From Myxococcales bacterium (GTDB lineage Bacteria; Myxococcota_A; Polyangia; Polyangiales; Polyangiaceae), in the NCBI GenBank assembly GCA_016703425.1, contig JADJCA010000031.1, forward strand, positions 1-64,000: DNA of 64,000 bases, read 5' to 3'. The translations under genes were made by a program, and so were the position numbers. This document shows positions 17,656-24,784 of this stretch, piece after piece. The notes beneath the pieces were generated by a model. It was not told the DNA's origin and searched no databases. It saw only the letters and a list, made by a program, of their open reading frames with translations. Position 1 is the stretch's first letter, and each line of letters opens with the position of its first letter.

Positions 17656-19674
17656 GTGGCTTCAATGCCGCACGAGCCGCTTCATGTCGTACCCAACGTC
17701 GTCTCGTGCGACCACGCCGAGCCGTGCGGCGGCTGTCCCCTCATCGCACTCACCTACGCCGAGCAACTCGCCCACAAGGGCCGCCGCGTCGAAGAGACGT
17801 GCGCCCGGTACCAGACCTTCGATGCGCAGGTCGACGCCGTCTTGGGCGCCGAGGCCATCACCGGGTACCGCACGAGAGCAAAGCTCGTCGTCGGCGCCGG
17901 CGGTCGCATCGGCCTCTTCGCCAAAGGCGGGACGCATCAGCTCGTCGACATTCCCGGCTGCCGCGTCCTCTCGGCGCCCATCGCCCGCGTCGTCGACCTC
18001 TTGCGAACCACCACGCTCGCCGCGGAGCGGAGCGGCGGCATCATGGCGCCCTCGGCGTCGACAGCCCACGGCGCGCTCCGCGCCATCGACGTCCGCGACA
18101 TCCAGCCGCCCGGCGGCGCCGCTGCCACCGCGACCGCCATCTTGCTGACGCTCGTCCTTGAGCGGCGCCGGGTGCACGATCTCGACCGCTTCCGGGAGGC
18201 CGCCACCGAGCTGATGGCGAAGGAGCCCAGCATTCGCGGCGTGGCGGCGAGCCTTCACGACGGCGAGAGCCCGCAGATCCTCGGCGACGAGCTCGTCGTG
18301 CTGGCCGGCGTCACGAGCCTCGTGGATCGCGTGGGCCTCTCCTCTCATCACGCGAGCCACGGCGCGTTCGTGCAAGCCCATCGCGACCAGACGGGCAAGG
18401 TTCACCGCATCCTCACGGAGGCCATCGGGGCGCTCGGGCCGGCGCCGCGCGTGCTCGACCTCTACGGGGGCGCGGGGGCCATCTCCATGGCCCTCGGCAA
18501 GATGGGCGCGCAAGTGCACTTGGTCGAGGCCTTCGCGCCGGCCGTCGAGCAAGCGCGCGCCGCGGCCCGCGAGCAGAACATTGAGCTCACGGCGGAGGCG
18601 GAGAACGCGCTCGTCGCGCTTCGGGCCCTCGCGGCCGCCAAGAGGCCCTTCGAAGCCGTCGTCGCGAACCCGCCGCGACGGGGCATGAGCCCGCTCGTGC
18701 GCGAGCTCATCGCCGTGCTCGGTCCATCGCGCATCGCCTACGTGTCCTGCGATCCCGACACGCTCGTCCGCGATCTCGATCACTTCGCGCGCCTCGGCTA
18801 TCGCGCCGGCGCCGTCCGCCCCATCGACATGATCCCGCTCACCGAGGAGGTCGAGTCGGTGACGATTCTGGAGCGCGGCGAAGCGACGCTGCCACGGGTC
18901 CTGCACGAGGAGGCTGACATTCTCGTCGTCGAGAAGAGCGCGCACGAGCCCACGGTGCCGCAGGGCGAATACCTCTCGTCGCTCATGACGCGGGTGCGGC
19001 GCCTGCCGAACGCCGAGCGCGCCACGCCCGTTCATCGCCTCGACGTGGGAACGAGCGGTCTGGTGCTCTTCGTGCGGACGCCGGAGAGCGCGCCCATGTG
19101 GGCCAACGGCGCGAGCTGCCGGCGCGTCTACCTCGCCGCTGTTCGCGGCGTGCCGCCCATGAAGGGCGCGGTCACGCGAGACCTCCGCGAAAACGGCGTC
19201 CGCTACCCCGCGCGCACTCGGTATCGACGCCTCGCGGCCCTCGGCGGCCACGGCATGATCCGCGCCGTCCCCGAGGTCCCGCGCACGCATCAAGTGAGGC
19301 GCCACCTCGCCGCCGCCGGCCACCCGATCCTCGGCGACGATCGCTACGGCCACGGCCCCACGAACCGCTACTTCGAAGAGCGCCACACGCTCGATCGAAC
19401 CTTCCTTCATTGCGTGCGGCTCGAGCTCACGCACCCGCAGTCGGGGGCGCGGCTCGTCGTCGAGGCGCCACTGCCCGGCGATCTATGCACCGTGCTGCAC
19501 CGCCTCGGCGGCAGCGAGACGCTCCGCTTCCTCGAGCAGAAGAACGCGCTCGGCGGCTTCACCTCGATGCCACCTCCGCCCACCGAGAGCGAGAGCGAGG
19601 CCGACTCGCCCCTCGACATCGAGTTCGGCACGCCCACGCTCCGACCCGAGCCCATCACCGGCGACGACACGTGA
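17656..19674 (+). CDS. Fusion of TrmA/RlmD-type m5U methyltransferase and RluA-type pseudouridine synthase
   Basis: A 672-residue two-enzyme protein. Residues about 14-410 form a class I uracil-C5 RNA methyltransferase: Cys cluster C18/C24/C27 (SCDHAEPCGGC) for a possible Fe-S centre, SAM motif LDLYGGAGAISMALG, NPPRRGM, and catalytic Cys365 in YVSCDPDTLVRDL. Residues about 420-620 form a pseudouridine synthase: HRLDVGTSGLVLF with nucleophile Asp463, then RTHQVRRHLAAAGHPILGD. The two activities normally come from separate genes (rlmD/trmA and rluA-like). GTG 17656 has GGAG 10 bases upstream; ATG 17665 is an alternative. The stop overlaps the next GTG (GTGA). The target RNA is not evident. Confidence 0.88.
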   Translation: MASMPHEPLHVVPNVVSCDHAEPCGGCPLIALTYAEQLAHKGRRVEETCARYQTFDAQVDAVLGAEAITGYRTRAKLVVGAGGRIGLFAKGGTHQLVDIPGCRVLSAPIARVVDLLRTTTLAAERSGGIMAPSASTAHGALRAIDVRDIQPPGGAAATATAILLTLVLERRRVHDLDRFREAATELMAKEPSIRGVAASLHDGESPQILGDELVVLAGVTSLVDRVGLSSHHASHGAFVQAHRDQTGKVHRILTEAIGALGPAPRVLDLYGGAGAISMALGKMGAQVHLVEAFAPAVEQARAAAREQNIELTAEAENALVALRALAAAKRPFEAVVANPPRRGMSPLVRELIAVLGPSRIAYVSCDPDTLVRDLDHFARLGYRAGAVRPIDMIPLTEEVESVTILERGEATLPRVLHEEADILVVEKSAHEPTVPQGEYLSSLMTRVRRLPNAERATPVHRLDVGTSGLVLFVRTPESAPMWANGASCRRVYLAAVRGVPPMKGAVTRDLRENGVRYPARTRYRRLAALGGHGMIRAVPEVPRTHQVRRHLAAAGHPILGDDRYGHGPTNRYFEERHTLDRTFLHCVRLELTHPQSGARLVVEAPLPGDLCTVLHRLGGSETLRFLEQKNALGGFTSMPPPPTESESEADSPLDIEFGTPTLRPEPITGDDT

Positions 19675-20309
19675 TCGACCTGCTCGTGGTCTCGGCCTTC
19701 GAGCCGGAGCTTCGCGCGCTCAGCGTCGGCCTCGGCGCACCGCTCACGCTCGGCGCGCGCTCGCTCTTGGCGATGCCGGTTGGCATTGGCCCACTGGCCG
19801 CCGCCGCAGGCTGCGCGGGCGCCATCGCGCAATGGAAGCCGAAGCGCGTGCTCTTCGTCGGGACCGCCGGCGTGTTTCCCTCGAAGGAATCGGCTTTCCC
19901 CATTGGAAAGGTTGCGCTGGCGCGAGCGACGACGTTCGTCGACGCTTCGGTCTTGGACGGCCGCGCCGAGCGACCGGTTCCTATGAGCTACGAGCTCGAC
20001 GCGGACGCGCACGCGGCGTTGTCGCTGCCGAGCGCCAACGTGGCCGCCACCTCGGGCATCACCGTCGAGGCGGCCCTTGCAGGTTGCCTCGACGCCGCCG
20101 GCTACGATCTCGAGAACCTCGAGCTCGCGTCGGTGGCATGCGCGACCGCGCTCCGAGACGTCCCGTGCTCCGCGCTCCTCGGCATCTCCAACGTGGTGGG
20201 CCCGGACGGCCGCGCCCAGTGGGCCGCGAACCACATCGCCTCGGCCGCCTCCGCCTGCCGCGTATTGCGCGATTGGCTCGAAGCCGCGCCACCAGAGCGT
20301 TCGACCTAG
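19671..20309 (+). CDS. Purine/uridine phosphorylase-superfamily nucleosidase (MqnB/futalosine-hydrolase-like)
   Basis: A 212-residue protein of the PNP/UDP superfamily, translationally coupled to the RNA-modification fusion by a 4-base overlap. VLFVGTAGVFP and ATSGITVEAALA match the base/ribose-binding segments, and LLGISNVVGPDGRAQWAANHIASA the C-terminal active-site helix. It is closest in pattern to futalosine hydrolase, which acts in menaquinone synthesis; MTA/SAH nucleosidase is another possibility. No other mqn gene is in the window. Confidence 0.65.
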   Translation: MIDLLVVSAFEPELRALSVGLGAPLTLGARSLLAMPVGIGPLAAAAGCAGAIAQWKPKRVLFVGTAGVFPSKESAFPIGKVALARATTFVDASVLDGRAERPVPMSYELDADAHAALSLPSANVAATSGITVEAALAGCLDAAGYDLENLELASVACATALRDVPCSALLGISNVVGPDGRAQWAANHIASAASACRVLRDWLEAAPPERST

Positions 20310-20322
20310 CGGCGTCGTGAGC

Positions 20323-21153
20323 TCAGCGACCGGCCCGCTTGTGCCGGCTCGCCGCGAAGCGCACGGCCGCGTCGGTGTCGGCCTCCAGCCTTGTCAGCTC
20401 GGAGGGCGACGCGCGCCCTGACTCCGCAAGCGTTAGGCGCGCGAGGGCGCTCGGATGCTCCGCCAAGCGCCTCAGCGTGTCGCCCGTGAGCGCGCCGTTC
20501 TGCATCACGCTGGCGCGCACGGCCTTCACGCCGTCGTTGGCGAGCGCGAAGAGCGCTTCTTCCGGCGCAGCGGCGTTCCCTGCCACGGCCTTGCGCACGG
20601 GGGCCCAGTCGTGACGCCCGAGCTTCAGAAGGTACGCCGGCGGCGTGTTCGGGTTCTGGGCGACCTCCTCAAAGAACGACTGCCCTTCGGCCAACTCCAC
20701 GAGAACCTCCGGCGGCATGCGCGGGTTCAGCGCGGCGGCGCGCCGCACATAAAACGCGGGGTGGCGCGCTAGCGCGGGGAGGAGGCCCGCGGGCATCGCC
20801 GGATGCGGGACGAGCCGCACCAGCGCTTCCTCGGGCATCGTTTGAAACATCGCGGGATCTTCGAGCAGGTAGAAGAGGAGCGCCGGGTTGTCGAAGAACT
20901 CATCGGGAAACTCCGCCGCCAGCGCCACGAGCGTCTTGGGCGTCGCGTTTGGGTTCTGGGCCACCGCGCGGCGAATCGACCGCTCCTTGGCTGTGGCGAG
21001 GAGCGCGAGCGTGGCCGGCTCCGTCATGGGATCGCTGGCCGCCGCGACCCGCGCATCGGAGGGCGCGACTCGCTCGTGCACCAGCGAGCCGAGCTCGGCC
21101 CACGCGTCGGGGCTCGCGTCGTCGTCGCCGCCTCCCGTATGGCGGCCCGTCAC
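20323..21153 (-). CDS. Leucine-rich-repeat-variant (LRV) / HEAT-like repeat protein
   Basis: A 276-residue protein made of about eight helical repeats of roughly 24 residues with the pattern N-P-N-x-P-x-x-L-L-x-L-A, for example AQNPNATPKTLVALA, NPRMPPEVLVELA and AQNPNTPPAYLLKLG. This matches LRV repeats; the Fe-S Cys cluster found in some LRV proteins is absent. Its start overlaps the stop of the VWA gene (ATGA, 21150-21153), so it belongs to the MoxR-VWA operon and may be its adaptor or target-recognition subunit. That role is inference. Confidence 0.75.
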   Translation of the reverse strand: MTGRHTGGGDDDASPDAWAELGSLVHERVAPSDARVAAASDPMTEPATLALLATAKERSIRRAVAQNPNATPKTLVALAAEFPDEFFDNPALLFYLLEDPAMFQTMPEEALVRLVPHPAMPAGLLPALARHPAFYVRRAAALNPRMPPEVLVELAEGQSFFEEVAQNPNTPPAYLLKLGRHDWAPVRKAVAGNAAAPEEALFALANDGVKAVRASVMQNGALTGDTLRRLAEHPSALARLTLAESGRASPSELTRLEADTDAAVRFAASRHKRAGR

Positions 21154-22310
21154 GTGCGCACCTCGCCCAGGCGAATGACCTCACCAAAAGGAAACGTTGC
21201 GTCCGCCGCGCCGCGCGCCGTCACGACCCACAGCGTTGGCAGTCGGCTCGCCTCGCGTGGAAAGTCACCACGCCCATCGGTCAGATAGACGAGCACGATG
21301 CCCTTGGTGAGGTCTTCCTCCCGCGCCGCGTGGGCGAAGAACGGAGCGAAGCTCGTGCCACCGCCGCCGATGGCCGCCGGAAGCGGCGCGTCGGCGTGAA
21401 ACGCGAAGGGCCCATGCAGCGCGCGATCCGCGAAGAACAGCTCGAGCTCGAGGTGCGGGTACGTCCGCGCCATCTCCGCGATCTCGGTCATGAAGGCCGC
21501 GAGATCGGCCGCCTGAATCGAAGCGCTCGTGTCGACACAAACGAGCACTCTCAGCGACGAGCCAGCGAGCGCGTCGAGGTAGACGCCTTGCCAAAGAAAG
21601 CGCCGGTCGAAGCCCTCGAAGTCGGTGGGCGTGCGCACGAGGAACCGCCAGAGCTGCGCGCGCCAATCGAGGCGTGAGGCGCCGCCGGCGCGCAAGAGTC
21701 GGGTCATCGCAAGCGGGACGTCACCGCCCGCCCTCGCTTGTGCCGCTTCGGCCTCGCGCAGCGCTGCGTGCCAGAAGTTCTCGCGATCCTTCTCCCCGCG
21801 CGGCGTCGCGAAGAGCGCCCCCTCGGTCTCGAACAGGTCGGCTGGCGCCTTCGGCGGCGGGCGGATGGCTCGCTCCTTCAGGAGGAGGTCGTAGATGTCC
21901 TCCACGCGCCACGCCGCGAGCGCGTCGTCCCGGACCGCGTCCGGCGGCAGGGCCAACCCGAGCCCACCGATGATGCCGTTGACGACGATGTCAGCGGCCA
22001 CGTTCCACGTTTCCTTGTCCCGCGATCGCTGCCGTGCAGGATGGTGAAGCGCCGCGTGGAGCAGCGCGTGCAGCACTGCGAAGTCGAGGGCGTCAGCCGA
22101 CGCGCTTCGCACGAACGACGGTCGCAACAGGACGCGTTGACCGTCGGTCGCCGAACCGCCGCCGCCGATCGTCTCGTCAAAGGCGACATCCGCGAAGAGC
22201 GCGAGCGTCGCAAAGAACGGCGAGCGGACGCGAAGGCGCAACTTCGACTGCGTCACGCGCTCCATCAGCGGGTGCGCCACGAGCGCATCGGCCGCGCGCC
22301 CGGCGGTCAC
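21150..22310 (-). CDS. VWA-domain protein with zincin-like N-terminal domain (DUF2201 type)
   Basis: A 386-residue protein starting at the GTG that overlaps the MoxR stop (22307-22310). The N-terminal half has HALLHAALHHPARQ (H81, H85, H89/90) and NVAADIVVNGI, the layout of predicted metallopeptidases of the DUF2201 family, although the HExxH Glu is replaced by Ala. The C-terminal half is a von Willebrand A domain with MIDAS motif VDTSAS and later Thr/Asp (GGGTSF, YLTDGRGD). It pairs with the MoxR AAA+ ATPase in the way ViaA pairs with RavA. An upstream in-frame extension overlapping the ATPase gene is a shadow. Confidence 0.85.
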   Translation of the reverse strand: MTAGRAADALVAHPLMERVTQSKLRLRVRSPFFATLALFADVAFDETIGGGGSATDGQRVLLRPSFVRSASADALDFAVLHALLHAALHHPARQRSRDKETWNVAADIVVNGIIGGLGLALPPDAVRDDALAAWRVEDIYDLLLKERAIRPPPKAPADLFETEGALFATPRGEKDRENFWHAALREAEAAQARAGGDVPLAMTRLLRAGGASRLDWRAQLWRFLVRTPTDFEGFDRRFLWQGVYLDALAGSSLRVLVCVDTSASIQAADLAAFMTEIAEMARTYPHLELELFFADRALHGPFAFHADAPLPAAIGGGGTSFAPFFAHAAREEDLTKGIVLVYLTDGRGDFPREASRLPTLWVVTARGAADATFPFGEVIRLGEVRT

Positions 22311-23308
22311 GCGCCGAGCCCGCGTTGGAAGCTCGTCAAGAACGCCTTGAGCTTCGGATCCGCGGCGACATCCTTGGCGAGCGCGCCGACCTGCCCCGAG
22401 GCGCGAAGCTTCGCGATGACGTTGCTGGCGAAGAGTTGCAGCCACTCGGTCGAGGCCTTGTCGACGAGCCAGCGCAAGCCCGCGATGGCGCGCGCCGGGC
22501 TGCTCACGCGCGAGGCCAGGCCGACCACGAGCGCGTAGCGCTCCGAAGGCTCCGTTGGAAACGAGAAGCCTTGCCCGCGCTCCCCGAGGATTGCCTCGAG
22601 ATCGGGCAGCGCCGACGCGAGGCGAACGAACGCGTGAAACTCCGACGCCGGGCCGTCGCCGACGGCCGGCCCCACGTCGAGGCCCGCCGCGTGGAGCTTG
22701 CCGGCCATCTCCCACGACCGCGGCGAAGGCCACGCGACTTGCCCCGGGTCCATCTTGTGGAGGAGCGCGGGCCGGTACGAGAGAAACGAGAGCACGTCGG
22801 CCGAGAGCCCTCGCTCCATCGCGTAGCTGCGAAAGCTGTCGAAGTCGGCGCGTGCCTCGAGGTGCACGAAGCGGTTCGCGAGCGGCGCGGGCATGTCGAA
22901 GACCGCCGCCCGGTCCTCTTTGCGGTTGCCCGCGGCCCACAAGAACCAGCCGTCGGGGACCGTGTAGCTCCCGACGCGCCGGTCCAGGACGAGCTGCTGC
23001 GCGATGCCCTGGAGCGTCGGCGGCGCCATGTTGAGCTCATCCAAGAACAGAATGCCGCGGCCGCGCTGGGGCAGAAACTCCGGCGGATACCAGACTGCGA
23101 CGCCGTCTTTGGCGACGGGGAGGCCACGAAGGTCGGTCGGCGCCAGCTGGCCCAGCCGCAGGTCGACGAGCGAGAGGCCCCGCTCGCCCGCCACCTGCGC
23201 GACGATGCTCGACTTGCCGATGCCCGGCGGGCCCCACAGCATGACGCTGAGCTTGAGCTCTTGATCGAGCAACGTGGAGAGGTATTGCTTGAGCTCGGCC
23301 GGCGTCAT
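22307..23308 (-). CDS. MoxR-family AAA+ ATPase
   Basis: About 333 residues from ATG 23308 (GTG 23332 also in frame). Walker A is GPPGIGKS (about 26-33), Walker B GILFLDELN, sensor 1 AAGNRKED. The MoxR family couples ATP hydrolysis to chaperone-like activation of partner VWA proteins, and the VWA gene follows with a 4-base overlap. DLRLGQLAPTDLRGLP is the pore/effector region seen in MoxR relatives paired with DUF2201 proteins. The operon reads MoxR, VWA, LRV. Confidence 0.9.
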   Translation of the reverse strand: MTPAELKQYLSTLLDQELKLSVMLWGPPGIGKSSIVAQVAGERGLSLVDLRLGQLAPTDLRGLPVAKDGVAVWYPPEFLPQRGRGILFLDELNMAPPTLQGIAQQLVLDRRVGSYTVPDGWFLWAAGNRKEDRAAVFDMPAPLANRFVHLEARADFDSFRSYAMERGLSADVLSFLSYRPALLHKMDPGQVAWPSPRSWEMAGKLHAAGLDVGPAVGDGPASEFHAFVRLASALPDLEAILGERGQGFSFPTEPSERYALVVGLASRVSSPARAIAGLRWLVDKASTEWLQLFASNVIAKLRASGQVGALAKDVAADPKLKAFLTSFQRGLGA

Positions 23309-23343
23309 GTCGCGCGAGTGTATCCGACCCACGGCTCGTCGAG

Positions 23344-23589
23344 TCAGGGCTCGTCGAGGCGCACGCCGCCGACCTCCGCGAGCATGTCTACGAGGACCGC
23401 GTTGAGCTCGTCCTTACGAGCTTCGGGGCCGGCGATGGTGAGATCGCCGCCCTGCTCGGCGAAGACTTGGCAGAGCCCGTCGTGCGCATCGAGCACGCCT
23501 TTGACGAAGACCACGTCCTTGGTGCGCACGCGGACGCGAACGCTCACCATTCCTTCGCCGACGAGCGGCGCCACCGGCTTTCGCGACAT
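23344..23589 (-). CDS. Small conserved protein (DUF4911-like)
   Basis: An 81-residue protein from ATG 23589 (MSRKPVAP); an upstream in-frame start at 23622 adds a basic tail. The body alternates strands and helices: VRVRVRTKDVVFVKGVLDAHDG, then DLTIAGPEARKDELNAVL (each listed here in part). This resembles the DUF4911 pattern of small proteins predicted to regulate by ligand binding. It follows the SDR gene by 48 bases and precedes the MoxR operon. Confidence 0.55.
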   Translation of the reverse strand: MSRKPVAPLVGEGMVSVRVRVRTKDVVFVKGVLDAHDGLCQVFAEQGGDLTIAGPEARKDELNAVLVDMLAEVGGVRLDEP

Positions 23590-23637
23590 GGGACGGCAAG
23601 CGTACCGCACCTGGTGCGTCACGCGTTGCCGAGCTGC

Positions 23638-24741
23638 TCACCCTAGCGGGTCGTCGAAGTGCGCGTCGCGCCGCTCTTGGCGCTCGCCTTGACGGCGCCG
23701 CACCGCGTCCACGAGCGTCTCCACGTATTGTTCGAAGGGCGGGCACGTGACGCCGGTCCCGGCGAGCAGCTCGGCCTGAGCCTCGCGCCCATACGTCACG
23801 CGCGAGACGAGCGCGTCGAGCACGGCCCTGGGGCTCCGCGCGAGCCGATCGATGCCCGGCACGTTGAGGAGCGCCTTGGTCACGTTAGCGGGCAAGAACC
23901 CTGGGCCCATGCGCCGCCCCGTCGCTTGAGCCACGAGTTCGAGGACGCGCCGCGCCGAGAGCGGACTCGGGTCCACGAGGTGCACCGTGCGACCCACGGC
24001 GCGAGCGTCGCGCCCTAACGCGCACGCCGCCTTGGCGACGTAGTCGACGGGCACGAGGTGCAGCGGCGCGTCGCCGCGACTCGGCAGCGGAATCGCGATC
24101 TCGCGCGGCGAAGTCATGATCAGGAGCACGAGGAGGTAGAAGCCCTCGAGGCCGTCGAACTCTCCCGTCGTGGAATCGCCCACCACGAGCCCTGCGCGCG
24201 CCACCACGACGGGGACCTTCGTCGCTTCGCGCATCATGCGCTCGGCGCGGGCCATGGTCTCCTCCGCGTCGTTGCGAAACCCTTCACGTGGGAGCGGATC
24301 GTCCTCGAGCACGAGTCCCTCTCGCTGCCCGGAGACCGTCACCGACGAGTGAAACACAAGCGCCCGCAGCGACTCGGTCATCTCCGCCAGTTCGAGGATC
24401 TCGCGGGCCGCCCCGACGTTCGTCTTGACGGCCACGGCCTTGGGCGTGGCCGGGTCGGTGGCGACGGCCACGTGGTGGATGCGATCGACGGTCGCGGCAA
24501 GCACTCGGAGCTCCGCGCCGGAGAGGCCGAGATCCATCGCCGACGCGTCGCCTTCCAAGAAGTCCACGCGCGCTGCCGCCGCCCCGTCGAGGGACGCTTC
24601 CACAGCGGAGCGCTCCTCCGCCGTGACGAGGGCGATGACGTGCGTGCGAGGCGCGCGGACGAGCTCGCGGAGGACGTGCCGAGCACGCAGGCCCGGCAGT
24701 CCCGTGAGCAAGACAACGTCGTCGTAGCCGGGGCGGCTCAT
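23638..24741 (-). CDS. Extended SDR / thioester-reductase-like protein with degenerate active site
   Basis: A 367-residue Rossmann protein of the NAD_binding_4 (male-sterility/thioester reductase) type. The nucleotide loop is TGLPGLRARHVLREL, lacking the third Gly of TGxxGxxG. VDRIHHVAV, NVGAAREILELA and VFHSSVTVSGQ are typical, and LHLVPVDYVAKA the late substrate-binding motif. The catalytic Tyr-x-x-x-Lys is not where expected: the segment reads EGFRNDAEETMARAE. It may be a non-catalytic or altered enzyme. Transcribed after the Cys-rich lipoprotein gene, 43 bases apart. Confidence 0.75.
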   Translation of the reverse strand: MSRPGYDDVVLLTGLPGLRARHVLRELVRAPRTHVIALVTAEERSAVEASLDGAAAARVDFLEGDASAMDLGLSGAELRVLAATVDRIHHVAVATDPATPKAVAVKTNVGAAREILELAEMTESLRALVFHSSVTVSGQREGLVLEDDPLPREGFRNDAEETMARAERMMREATKVPVVVARAGLVVGDSTTGEFDGLEGFYLLVLLIMTSPREIAIPLPSRGDAPLHLVPVDYVAKAACALGRDARAVGRTVHLVDPSPLSARRVLELVAQATGRRMGPGFLPANVTKALLNVPGIDRLARSPRAVLDALVSRVTYGREAQAELLAGTGVTCPPFEQYVETLVDAVRRRQGERQERRDAHFDDPLG

Positions 24742-24784
24742 GGACCGGGACGCGCGAGCTCGATCGTCGTCAGGGCGCGCATCG

